From GCA-2693325 sp964011675 (GTDB taxonomy: Bacteria; Latescibacterota; UBA2968; UBA8231), in assembly GCA_964011675.1 (NCBI GenBank), contig CAXGPR010000006.1:11260-75259 (forward strand): a stretch of 64,000 bases of DNA. The letters are read 5' to 3'. This document shows, one piece after another, positions 52,269-59,889 of this stretch. A program made the position numbers and the translations under genes. The notes beneath the pieces are model-generated. The model was not told the DNA's origin and ran no database searches. It worked only from the letters and a program-made list of their open reading frames with translations. The first letter of the stretch is position 1; each line of letters begins with the position of its first letter.

Positions 52269-53750
52269 TCAGAGAATTTGTTGGTCTACGTTCATCGGGA
52301 CAATGTCGTGTATCTTGCTGTCCATCAGAGCAGATGGGGACTGCATCTCGAGAACTGCATCGGCGTGTAGGCTGTCTATTGTGCTGCATCCGGCCGTCGC
52401 CAATGTGGCTCGTAGCATTTGCACGACCGTGGGCAATTTGTCAAAGATGGAGCCCACATGGGGCACATAGCCGGAAATGCCTTCCTCAAAAAAGTTTTCT
52501 TTGGTTTGCGCGTAGCGCCGCATATTATGGGCCCGCATGCTTCCTTCCATCCAGTATTCCTTGACGATCTCACCCGCGGCATTGCGCATGAGGCTGCCTT
52601 GGCTCTCGGTGTAGCGAGCGAAGAAATTGCCCATCATGATGGCGTTAGCGCCTAGGGCTAAGCCAATCGACATTTCTGCCGGTCCGGAGATGCCGCCGTC
52701 GGCAACGAGCGGGATATACGAGCCCGTATCTTTTTGCCATTGGTCACGCGTCGCTCCCACCTCCATAAGCGTCGTGCCCTGACCACGTCCAGTGGCCTTT
52801 ACTTCTTGCGTGGTGCAACCGGAACCGATGCCCATGCCTACTTTGACCGCGTCTGCACCGGCTTCGGCCAAGAAGCGAAATCCGTCCGACGTAACAATAT
52901 TGCCGCCAATGACGGGTGTATCGCACTGCTGTTTCACGTACTGAATCATCTCGCGCTGATACTCGGTGTGCCCATCGGATGCGTCTATTACGAGCACATC
53001 GACGTCGTGTTCAACAAGGGCCTGCACGCGTTCTCGGTCTTCGGGATGCGTGGAAATGGCTGCACCAACCAGGAGCCGCTTTTGACTGTCAATCGATTCG
53101 TTTGGGTGACGTAGATGCTTATCGAGGTCTTTTTTAAATACGACGGTTTGCAGGATGCCATCTTTGGATAGGATGGGCAGAAAGCCCCGCCCATAGCGAA
53201 TCATCAGTTCGTTGGCCGACCGCAGTTCAGTCACCTCTGTGCCCGACTGCACGTCTGTCTTCATGCGCTCCTCTACGGTGCATTCCAAGTCGCGTCGTTC
53301 GTCAAAATCCTTGTCCGTTAAAATGCCGATAAGCTTGTCGTGGAACTGGCCACTTTGGGTAACGGGAAAGGTCGTGTAACCCGTATTGCGAATGATGCGG
53401 GCTACTTCGGAAATGGACTGTTGGGGAGCCAGCGTAACAATATTGGTTTGGAATCCCGCTTTGAAGCGCTTTACTTGGCCCACCTTGGCACACTGCTCGT
53501 CTATTGGCTGACTGACGGGCAAAATGCCAATCCCGCCTAGCTGCGCGAGTGATATGGACATCTCTACGCCTGTTACTGCCTGCATCGCAGCGCTCAGAAA
53601 GGGTGTATTGAGGTAAACAAAATCATCCCCCTTTCGGCACAGACGCGTTTTTAGCTCGACTTTGGGTGCATTGCCATCGGTAGGCGTATAGCCGGGCAGG
53701 ATGCGAAATTCTTTGAGGCTGTGCGAAGGGTTTGGCAAAACCTTGGCCAT
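52269..53750 (-). CDS. guaB: IMP dehydrogenase
   Basis: IMPDH oxidises IMP to XMP in guanine nucleotide synthesis. The 493-residue protein has the barrel start, two inserted CBS domains (about 100-220) and the catalytic loop MGIGSGCTTQE with C312. The flap reads EGSMRAHNMRRYAQ...FFEEGISGYVPH with the general-base Arg. The loop and GRGQ following it resemble the second (Tritrichomonas-like) IMPDH branch rather than the common GSICTTR form. A promoter-like element lies at 53815-53843. The ATG at 53750 has a GGAG 11 bases upstream. Confidence 0.93.
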   Translation of the reverse strand: MAKVLPNPSHSLKEFRILPGYTPTDGNAPKVELKTRLCRKGDDFVYLNTPFLSAAMQAVTGVEMSISLAQLGGIGILPVSQPIDEQCAKVGQVKRFKAGFQTNIVTLAPQQSISEVARIIRNTGYTTFPVTQSGQFHDKLIGILTDKDFDERRDLECTVEERMKTDVQSGTEVTELRSANELMIRYGRGFLPILSKDGILQTVVFKKDLDKHLRHPNESIDSQKRLLVGAAISTHPEDRERVQALVEHDVDVLVIDASDGHTEYQREMIQYVKQQCDTPVIGGNIVTSDGFRFLAEAGADAVKVGMGIGSGCTTQEVKATGRGQGTTLMEVGATRDQWQKDTGSYIPLVADGGISGPAEMSIGLALGANAIMMGNFFARYTESQGSLMRNAAGEIVKEYWMEGSMRAHNMRRYAQTKENFFEEGISGYVPHVGSIFDKLPTVVQMLRATLATAGCSTIDSLHADAVLEMQSPSALMDSKIHDIVPMNVDQQIL

Positions 53751-53814
53751 GGGCGCGCTTTCTCCGGGGCTTGGAGATGATTAAATGGCAAGATAAAGGT
53801 GCATTGAAAATAAA

Positions 53815-53843
53815 AAAATAGGGTCTAGGAGTATTTTCTTCAA
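53815..53843 (-). promoter_or_regulatory. Possible promoter for guaB
   Basis: On the minus strand TTGAAG (53843-53838) and TATTTT (53820-53815) are separated by 17 bases, each matching four consensus positions. The leader to the ATG at 53750 would be about 58 bases. No purine riboswitch-like structure is apparent in that leader, which is rich in A and T near its start. Confidence 0.28.
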
Positions 53844-53920
53844 TAGGTATCGGATGCACTTTTCCCGTAAAGTGCGTTATTTTAGATGACGAGTGTTTAT
53901 ACTCTAACAAAGGAACAGAG

Positions 53921-54169
53921 ATGGGATATCAGCGATTTTATCCGCAACAGAGAGAATCGACAGGCATTGGCGCATTCTTGGCAGGCCTGGGGTTGGGCGT
54001 TCTAATTGGCGCGGCCATGGGCATGCTGTCTGCTCCGCATCGAGGTGATGTGACGCGCCGTAAAATTGTGCGTCAGGCCGGCGTAGCGCGCGATCAGGTT
54101 GTCGATGCCGTAGAGGATTTCGTCGAGCGTCGCGCCGAGGGAGACGAGCTAGAAAACGGCGAGGCGTAG
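53921..54169 (+). CDS. YtxH-domain small membrane protein
   Basis: The 82-residue protein has one glycine-rich helix, GAFLAGLGLGVLIGAAMGM, followed directly by LSAPHRGDVTRRKI, the YtxH motif (L-x-A-P-x-x-G-x-x-x-R). A charged amphipathic tail follows. Such proteins are small membrane-associated stress or envelope proteins of unknown mechanism. AAAGGA lies 6 bases upstream of the ATG. It runs convergent to the ABC exporter genes, ending one base before them. Confidence 0.82.
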   Translation: MGYQRFYPQQRESTGIGAFLAGLGLGVLIGAAMGMLSAPHRGDVTRRKIVRQAGVARDQVVDAVEDFVERRAEGDELENGEA

Positions 54170-54181
54170 TCTATTCTCGCC
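54158..54181. terminator. Hairpin between convergent genes
   Basis: GGCGAG (54158-54163) and CTCGCC (54176-54181) can pair around a 12-base loop that contains both genes' stop codons. There is no T-run on either strand, so intrinsic termination is doubtful; it may slow or protect transcript ends. Confidence 0.2.
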
Positions 54182-55967
54182 CCGCCGCGCCGTCGTAGTT
54201 GAGCTGGTGCAGGCGCGCGTAAATGCCGCCCTGTTGAATGAGCTCGTCGTGCTTGCCCCGCTCGCGCACTTGGCCGTGGTGGAGAACGAGTATTTGATCT
54301 GCACTGCGGATAGTCGATAGGCGATGTGCTATGACGATGGAAGTGCGGTCGTGCATCAGCTTGGCAATGGCGTCTTGAATAAGCTGCTCGGTCTCGGTGT
54401 CGATTGATGAGGTCGCCTCGTCTAAGACGAGTACCTCCGGGTTGAAAGCTAGTGCACGAGCAAAGGAGAGCAGCTGTCGCTGGCCGGAGGAAAGAGTCGA
54501 TCCTCCTTCGGCCACGACCTGCTCGTATCCGTTGGGCAGCTTCTCAATAAAGCGGTCGGCGTTCACAAAGCGGGCAGACTCCTCTATGCGCTTTTGGTCT
54601 ATGCGCTTGTATCCGAGCCGAATATTGTCGCGCACGGTGCCAGAAAACAGGAACACGTCCTGCTGCACAATGCTGATCCGCTCGCGCAATTCCTCTGCGT
54701 TCCACTCCTTTATTTCTACTCCATCTACAAATATTTCACCGCGTTGGATGGGATAAAAACGGCACAGTAAATTGACAATCGTCGTCTTACCCGAGCCGGT
54801 GGCTCCAACCAAGGCCAAGCTCTGGCCAGCTTCAACGCGAAACGATACGTCATTTAAGATCCAATCTTTTGCCTGTTCGTCGTATTTAAAGTGGACATTC
54901 CTGAATTCAATTGTGCCACCGCGCTGCTGAAGCGCTCTGTCTCTCCGCGGGCCTCCTTTGTCTTCCGGTGGCGTCTCCAGCAACTCGAAAATGCGTTCGG
55001 ATGAGGCCATGGCACTCTGCAGCAGGGCGTAGCGGTCGCTGATGTCCATGATAGGGCGAAAAAAGCGACGGATGTACTGGAGAAAGGCCACTAGCACGCC
55101 GAAGGCTACCCGCTCCGAAAGCACGGCGGATGAACCGAACCATATGACGGCGGCCATGCCCAAAGTGCCCACTAGCTCTGTGAAGGGGAAAAAGATCGCG
55201 TAGTAGAAGATCTCGTGCTCTTCGGCGCGGCGGTAGGGGAGGTGCTCGCGATCAAAATCCCGCAAATTGCGCTCTTCTCTGCTAAAGAGCTGGACCACTT
55301 CCATACCGGTAATATTTTCTTGAAGGTAGGCGTTGAGGCGCGCCAGTCGCGTTCGGATTTCGCGGTAGGCGACCATGGCTTGGTTCTGTAGATAAAAAGT
55401 AGAGATGGCCAGCACTGGAACCACGAGACAGCAAATGAGCGTCAGTTCGGGATCAATGGAGACCATAAAGATCAGGATGGCCACGAGGGTAAACAAGTCC
55501 ATAAAGACCGAAACGATGCCTTCACTAAAGAAATCGCTTAGTGCTTCTACATCGTTGGTCGTGCGCGTCATGATGCGCCCGAGCGGCGTGTGGTCAAAAT
55601 AGCGCAGCGGAAGTTTCTGCAGGTGAGCAAAGATGTCGCGGCGTATATCGAGCATGACGTGCTGCCCCATGATTTCGGTGACCAGCGTTTGTGCATACTG
55701 CGATACGTACTGAACGAAGATGCTGGCAAAGAAAGCAGCGATAACCCACTTGAGGCCCTCGTAGTCGCCCTGGGCAATGTGATCGTCTACGGCAATCTTT
55801 GTGAGCCAGGGACCCACTTGGCTAGAAAAGGCGGAGAAGGCAATGGTCACAAAGGCCAGAGTAACGCGTCCTTTGTGCGGCTTGAGATAGGTCAGCAGCT
55901 TGCCCAATAGACGTGGGTTAAATGGGCGATGCTGGATCTCCTCTTCCTTGTTGAGCTCTTCGCTCAC
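54171..55967 (-). CDS. Heterodimeric ABC exporter subunit with the canonical Walker B Glu
   Basis: Six N-terminal helices (exporter type 1 membrane domain) precede an ATPase with GATGSGKTTIV, FNPEVLVLDEATSSID and HRLSTIRSADQ. The signature is LSSGQRQLLSFARAL instead of LSGGQ. With the neighbouring subunit, which has a degenerate Walker B, this matches the asymmetric TM287/288, BmrCD and LmrCD pairs: the composite ATP site using this protein's Walker B and the other's signature is active. The genes overlap by four bases. Drugs or lipids are likely substrates. Confidence 0.93.
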   Translation of the reverse strand: MSEELNKEEEIQHRPFNPRLLGKLLTYLKPHKGRVTLAFVTIAFSAFSSQVGPWLTKIAVDDHIAQGDYEGLKWVIAAFFASIFVQYVSQYAQTLVTEIMGQHVMLDIRRDIFAHLQKLPLRYFDHTPLGRIMTRTTNDVEALSDFFSEGIVSVFMDLFTLVAILIFMVSIDPELTLICCLVVPVLAISTFYLQNQAMVAYREIRTRLARLNAYLQENITGMEVVQLFSREERNLRDFDREHLPYRRAEEHEIFYYAIFFPFTELVGTLGMAAVIWFGSSAVLSERVAFGVLVAFLQYIRRFFRPIMDISDRYALLQSAMASSERIFELLETPPEDKGGPRRDRALQQRGGTIEFRNVHFKYDEQAKDWILNDVSFRVEAGQSLALVGATGSGKTTIVNLLCRFYPIQRGEIFVDGVEIKEWNAEELRERISIVQQDVFLFSGTVRDNIRLGYKRIDQKRIEESARFVNADRFIEKLPNGYEQVVAEGGSTLSSGQRQLLSFARALAFNPEVLVLDEATSSIDTETEQLIQDAIAKLMHDRTSIVIAHRLSTIRSADQILVLHHGQVRERGKHDELIQQGGIYARLHQLNYDGAAGRE

Positions 55968-57712
55968 AGCGTCTCCAGTTCGGCAGCCAGCTGCTGTCGT
56001 GTGTGTAGATCGGCATAGAAACCGCCGTGCTTTAAGAGCTTTTCGTGGGTTCCCTGTTCGGCGATGCGTCCCTCATCTAAGACAATAACGTGATCGCAGT
56101 GGCGCAGGGTCGATATGCGATGGGCAATAATCAGCGTAGTTCGCCCTTTCATTAGGCTACTCAGATGACCGAGCACGGCCTCTTCCGTATGGGTGTCCAC
56201 GGCGGAAAGTGAGTCGTCTAGGATGAGAATCTGCGGCTGGCGCAGGAGTGCGCGTGCCAACGTAGAGCGTTGTTTCTGTCCGCCGGAAAGGGTCACGCCG
56301 CGCTCGCCAATAAGTGTCTCGAATCCACTGTCGAACTCGATCACGTCCTTGCGCAATTGGGCCCACTCGGCCGCCTGATGGATTTCTGCATCGGAGGCTG
56401 AATGAACTCCGTAGGAGATATTGTCAGAAATGGTATTGGAGAACAGGAAGGGATTTTGCGATACGTAGCCAATGGCACTGCGGAGCTGGGAGAGCGGCCA
56501 CTTTTCTATGGGCACACCGTCGATAAAGAGCTGGTTTGATCCAGACTGAATAAGGCGCGGTATGAGGCGAGCTAGAGTCGTTTTTCCCGAACCGACGCGT
56601 CCCATGATACCCACTGTGGTGCCAGCTCGAATCCTGAGGTTCACGTCGTTGAGGACGGGCGCGTTGTCGCCGTAGGCAAACGTCAGCGAGCGAAACTCAA
56701 TCTCCCCGCGCGCGGAGTGGGCTATGGGCTGCGTATTGTGGTCGCGTATCTCGGGTTCGACGTCCATCACCTCGTTGATACGGCGTATGGCGACTAGTGC
56801 GCGTTGGAAGCGATCAATCACCCATGCAGAGTACATGATTGGGCGGATGAGTTGGGTCAAATAGGCGTTGAAGGCGACAAAAGCTCCCAGCGAAAAATTA
56901 CCCTCAATAACGGCTTTTCCTCCCAGCCATAGGTTGATGCCTAGACAAACAGAAGCAACCAAGTGCGTAAGGGGCCGATACGAAGCACGCGTTTGAATAA
57001 GCCGGCGATTCTTCTCCAAATACTCGTTGTTAAGCTCGCTGAACGTTTCGTTTTGAGCAGGACCTTGCACATAGGCTTTGATGACGCGAGATCCGGCTAG
57101 GTTTTCTTGGACGTAGTTGCTCATCTCGCCAAAGAAATCCTGTATGACGCGAAATCGGTTGTGAACTAGTGTGGCCATGCGCGTCAGCAGTACCACAAAT
57201 ATGGGAACCGGCGCAAAGATAATGAGGGCTAAACGCCAGTCTAAGTAACACATCCAGCCTATGCTAAAGAGAAAGATGAGGCTGGACTCCACGATGCCCC
57301 GCACGCCGTAGGTGAAGAAAATGCGGACGGAGTCCAGGTCGTTGGTTGCCCGGGACATGAGGTCACCGGTGTGCTGTGTTTGATAGTAGGAAAGGGGTTG
57401 TTTGAGCAGATGGGCGAAGTAGGCCGTTCTTATATCGTATTCTATGCGGGCCGAGACGTGGCCTAGCAGAATACGCATCATGTAGCTACACAGGGCAACG
57501 AGCAGAGCCAGTAAGACAATTTTTAGAACATCCGTTTGAATGTCTTGGAAGCGCATAGCTTCGGACACATACTGTTTCTGCAGCGTATCGATAGCCTCTT
57601 TGACGACCATGGGGATGTAGTTGCTGGCAGCCTGGGCGACGCCGATGGCCAAAACGCCCAGCAGTAGCCGGATTCTGTAGGGACGGACGTATGAAGAAAA
57701 AGGACCAAACAT
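55964..57712 (-). CDS. Heterodimeric ABC exporter subunit with a degenerate Walker B
   Basis: A 582-residue exporter half with six helices, Walker A GRVGSGKTTLARL, signature LSGGQKQRSTLARAL and Walker B QILILDDSLSAVDT. The second Asp stands where the catalytic Glu is expected (D-D instead of D-E), the hallmark of the degenerate-site subunit of heterodimeric exporters. It is first in the operon; an AGAGGTGAG element lies about 13 bases before the ATG at 57712. The 57713-57828 interval holds no further clear signal. Confidence 0.93.
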   Translation of the reverse strand: MFGPFSSYVRPYRIRLLLGVLAIGVAQAASNYIPMVVKEAIDTLQKQYVSEAMRFQDIQTDVLKIVLLALLVALCSYMMRILLGHVSARIEYDIRTAYFAHLLKQPLSYYQTQHTGDLMSRATNDLDSVRIFFTYGVRGIVESSLIFLFSIGWMCYLDWRLALIIFAPVPIFVVLLTRMATLVHNRFRVIQDFFGEMSNYVQENLAGSRVIKAYVQGPAQNETFSELNNEYLEKNRRLIQTRASYRPLTHLVASVCLGINLWLGGKAVIEGNFSLGAFVAFNAYLTQLIRPIMYSAWVIDRFQRALVAIRRINEVMDVEPEIRDHNTQPIAHSARGEIEFRSLTFAYGDNAPVLNDVNLRIRAGTTVGIMGRVGSGKTTLARLIPRLIQSGSNQLFIDGVPIEKWPLSQLRSAIGYVSQNPFLFSNTISDNISYGVHSASDAEIHQAAEWAQLRKDVIEFDSGFETLIGERGVTLSGGQKQRSTLARALLRQPQILILDDSLSAVDTHTEEAVLGHLSSLMKGRTTLIIAHRISTLRHCDHVIVLDEGRIAEQGTHEKLLKHGGFYADLHTRQQLAAELETL

Positions 57713-57828
57713 TAAACGCGTTGCTCACCTCTCGAAGGCGCGAAGTTGAATTTCAATCGATGATATGGAGGGAAATGCGTTTAAAAATATAGGGGGCGGT
57801 TTCTGGCGCAACAAGGTGCGAGATCGAT

Positions 57829-58470
57829 TCAGAGGGCTAGCTCGGGAAAGGTCTGCTGAAGTGCGGGGTAAACTGCCTCTAGGGCCTTTGCGCGATGGCT
57901 AAGGGCGTTTTTTTGCTGTGCAGCCATCTCGGCCATCGTGCAATCGTGCTCTGGGAGAAAAAAGATTGGATCATAGCCAAAACCTTGCTGGCCGCTTGGC
58001 GCGTGGGCAATTCTACCTTCGCACGTGCCTGCCGCTTGGCACGTGCGGCCATCAGGCGCCGCCACAAAGAGGGTGCAGCAGAAGCGCGCAGTGCGCTGCT
58101 GTGGATCGGGAAAAGCTTCCATGTGCTCAAGCAGTAAGCGGTAGCGCCCGACGTCGTCTAAGCCGGTGCCGCCGTACCGAGCCGAGAAAACGCCCGGAGC
58201 GCCGTCCAGTGCATCAACCTGTAAGCCGCTGTCATCGGCTAGGGAGATTAGGCCCGTCTCAGAGGCAAAAGCGCGCGCTTTTAGAGCGGCGTTAGCGACA
58301 AAGGTTGAGCCGGTCTCTTCAACATCTAAGTGAAGGTTGAGATCGTCTGGACACACGACCTCCACGCCGTTTAGCAGAGCGCGAATTTCGCGTATTTTGC
58401 CCCCGTTGTTGCTTGCTACCAACAGGCGTGTGCCGCTAGGGCTGTTGGTTTGCTCGATCAATTTCTTCAA
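57829..58470 (-). CDS. rdgB: Non-canonical purine NTP pyrophosphatase (RdgB/HAM1 family)
   Basis: The family removes ITP, dITP and XTP from the nucleotide pool. Motifs are VASNNGGKIREI, ADDSGLQVDALDGAPGVFSARYGG, and GFGYDPIFF followed by SHRAKAL at the C-terminus. The ORF begins at a TTG at 58470 that overlaps the TPR gene by about 35 bases and has no convincing ribosome-binding site, so the true start may lie closer to LLVASNN. Length is about 200-213. It is a housekeeping gene, probably coupled to the TPR gene upstream. Confidence 0.92.
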   Translation of the reverse strand: MKKLIEQTNSPSGTRLLVASNNGGKIREIRALLNGVEVVCPDDLNLHLDVEETGSTFVANAALKARAFASETGLISLADDSGLQVDALDGAPGVFSARYGGTGLDDVGRYRLLLEHMEAFPDPQQRTARFCCTLFVAAPDGRTCQAAGTCEGRIAHAPSGQQGFGYDPIFFLPEHDCTMAEMAAQQKNALSHRAKALEAVYPALQQTFPELAL

Positions 58471-59503
58471 TTTGGTGCGCTACGTAATCCTTAAACCGGC
58501 TGTCTTCCTGCGCGCGGGCGTAGTGCGTGCGCGCTTGGCGCATTTGCCCCAGTTTAAAGTAGGCATCGCCTAAGAGAGCCTGCGCCGCAGCCAGATTTCT
58601 ATCGTGGCGGATGGCGGATTGTCCGGACTCAATGGCTTTTTGGTATGCACCCAAGCCGTAGTGTGCTTCGCCGAGGCGGAAATGCGCATCGGCATTTTTC
58701 TTGTCCAATTCCGTAGCACGCTTCAATGGTTCAATCGCTTCGTGCTGCCGTCCGAGTTGGTTGAGCGCTGTGCCGAGAAAGAGATAGCCTTCGGCATACT
58801 TGGCATCTGCCTCAAGAGCTGTTTGCATGAGCTCTAAGACGCCTTCAACGTCTTGCGTAGCAAATTTGACGCGGGCGAGTCCTCCGTAGGCCGCCATGTA
58901 TTTGGAGTCGGCATCGATTGCCTTCTGATAGGTTATCGATGCAGGACCGTAATCGCGCCGACGGCGCTGCATGTCTGCCAGTTGATAATAGGCTTTGGCG
59001 TGTTCAGGGTCTGCCTTGACTGCGCCTTCGAAGGCATTTTGCGCCTTCGCCTCATCGCGGTTTCCGCTGTGGGACAGGCCTAAAGCATAGAGTGTTTTCG
59101 CATTGTTGGGGTCCAATTGAAGTGCCTGTTCAAAGCGAACTACGGCCTCTCTATATTTGCGCTGCTGCAAACTGGCAATGGCTGATTTGTTATACAGCTT
59201 GCCCAGCGCACTTGCACATTTTTCCGGGCGGATACCGAGCTCACGTGCTTTCTCGTAGGCGCTTATTGCCTTTTCGTATTCGTTGAGCACGTTGTAGGCT
59301 TGGGCGAGTAAGTAGTGCGCCTCGCCGTATGCAGGATTGGCGTTAACGGCCTGCTCAAACTCGATGGCGGCGTTGCGAAAATTGCGCTTTGTGAGTAGTT
59401 CATATCCAGCTCTGTAATGTCCTTCGGCCTTTTCATTCTCCTGGGCGTTGACCCCTGATGCGACAATGAAAATCGCGCACAAGCAAAGGGAAATGCGTAG
59501 CAT
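58436..59503 (-). CDS. Exported TPR-repeat protein
   Basis: From the ATG at 59503 the protein starts with a signal peptide (ISLCLCAIFIVASGVNAQ, cleavage probably after NAQ or VNA). A GGAG site lies about nine bases upstream; the frame to 59578 is an artefact. About nine 34-residue TPR units follow, with repeated A-x-x-x-F-E-x-A and Y-x-L-A patterns (AIEFEQAVNANPAYGEAHYL, VVRFEQALQLDPNNAKTLYA). At 355 residues it is a periplasmic or secreted scaffold. No catalytic domain is present. Confidence 0.87.
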   Translation of the reverse strand: MLRISLCLCAIFIVASGVNAQENEKAEGHYRAGYELLTKRNFRNAAIEFEQAVNANPAYGEAHYLLAQAYNVLNEYEKAISAYEKARELGIRPEKCASALGKLYNKSAIASLQQRKYREAVVRFEQALQLDPNNAKTLYALGLSHSGNRDEAKAQNAFEGAVKADPEHAKAYYQLADMQRRRRDYGPASITYQKAIDADSKYMAAYGGLARVKFATQDVEGVLELMQTALEADAKYAEGYLFLGTALNQLGRQHEAIEPLKRATELDKKNADAHFRLGEAHYGLGAYQKAIESGQSAIRHDRNLAAAQALLGDAYFKLGQMRQARTHYARAQEDSRFKDYVAHQIEEIDRANQQP

Positions 59504-59595
59504 GCGGGTTGTCTCCAAGGAAGGCAGTGGCAGCTTATAAGTCCCCGTTGGCACTGCCTTTTGTTTTTGCTGTGCCAAGCGGGTCTCGTCCCGTG

Positions 59596-59826
59596 TTATC
59601 GGGTGTCGATGAGTGACTTTATTTCTGTGAAATCGGGATATCTTTTCTCAGCGAGCTTTGAATAGATGAGCACGTCGTCTAGTTCGATTTCAAAGCGCCC
59701 TCCATCAGATGGAACAAGGGCGAACTCGCTGACGTCTTTTTTGTAATGCTTTAGTAGTTGTTCCGCCAAACTGACGGCTTCGGGTTCGTAGCCTCAGGAA
59801 GAACAATAGGTTAGGCGCAGTTTCAT
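59596..59826 (-). CDS. selW: SelW/Rdx-family selenoprotein (UGA at codon 11 read as selenocysteine)
   Basis: From the ATG at 59826 the frame reads MKLRLTYCSS, then TGA (59796-59794), then GYEPEAVSLAEQLLKHY and on to TAA at 59598-59596: 76 residues if UGA is Sec. The result is a full Rdx/SelW thioredoxin-like protein: the C8-x-x-U11 redox motif after the first strand, G-Y-x-P-x-A at the helix start, SDGGRFEIELDD in the central hairpin, and LIYSKLAEKRYPDF at the C-terminus, where family members read LI-SK---RFP. AAGGA lies 8 bases upstream and a perfect consensus promoter drives it. Most relatives have Cys or Sec at this position. Translation would need SelA, SelB, tRNA-Sec and SelD elsewhere in the genome. 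It acts as a small redox protein in the cytoplasm. Confidence 0.88.
59763..59796 (-). promoter_or_regulatory. Possible bacterial SECIS hairpin after the Sec UGA
   Basis: Eighteen bases after the UGA the mRNA can form GCC/GGC around the loop GUCAGUUU (59775-59768), extended by CC/GG across a three-base bulge (59783-59782 with 59764-59763). The loop begins G-U and the distance is within the range expected for SelB-dependent SECIS elements. The stem is short, so folding alone would not prove it; the protein's CxxU match is the stronger evidence. Confidence 0.4.
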
Positions 59827-59860
59827 GACGAAAATCCTTCGGTTATATTGTTGAATGATT

Positions 59861-59889
59861 ATTATAACGGGGTGTGAGCCTGTTGTCAA
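59861..59889 (-). promoter_or_regulatory. Perfect consensus sigma-70 promoter of the selenoprotein gene
   Basis: On the minus strand TTGACA (59889-59884), a 17-base spacer and TATAAT (59866-59861) match the consensus at all twelve positions. Transcription would start near 59854, about 28 bases before the ATG at 59826, leaving room for the AAGGA site. It overlaps the start of the divergent propeller/transglutaminase gene, so the two units could compete. Confidence 0.72.

Noticed and set aside
53898..53903. TATACT as a -10 box for the YtxH gene
   Set aside because: No -35 is found at a suitable distance and the start point would fall inside the ribosome-binding site.
59794..59796. The UGA as tryptophan or glycine under a changed genetic code
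   Set aside because: UGA ends many overlapping genes in ATGA junctions, so it is a normal stop; only the CxxU context explains this one.
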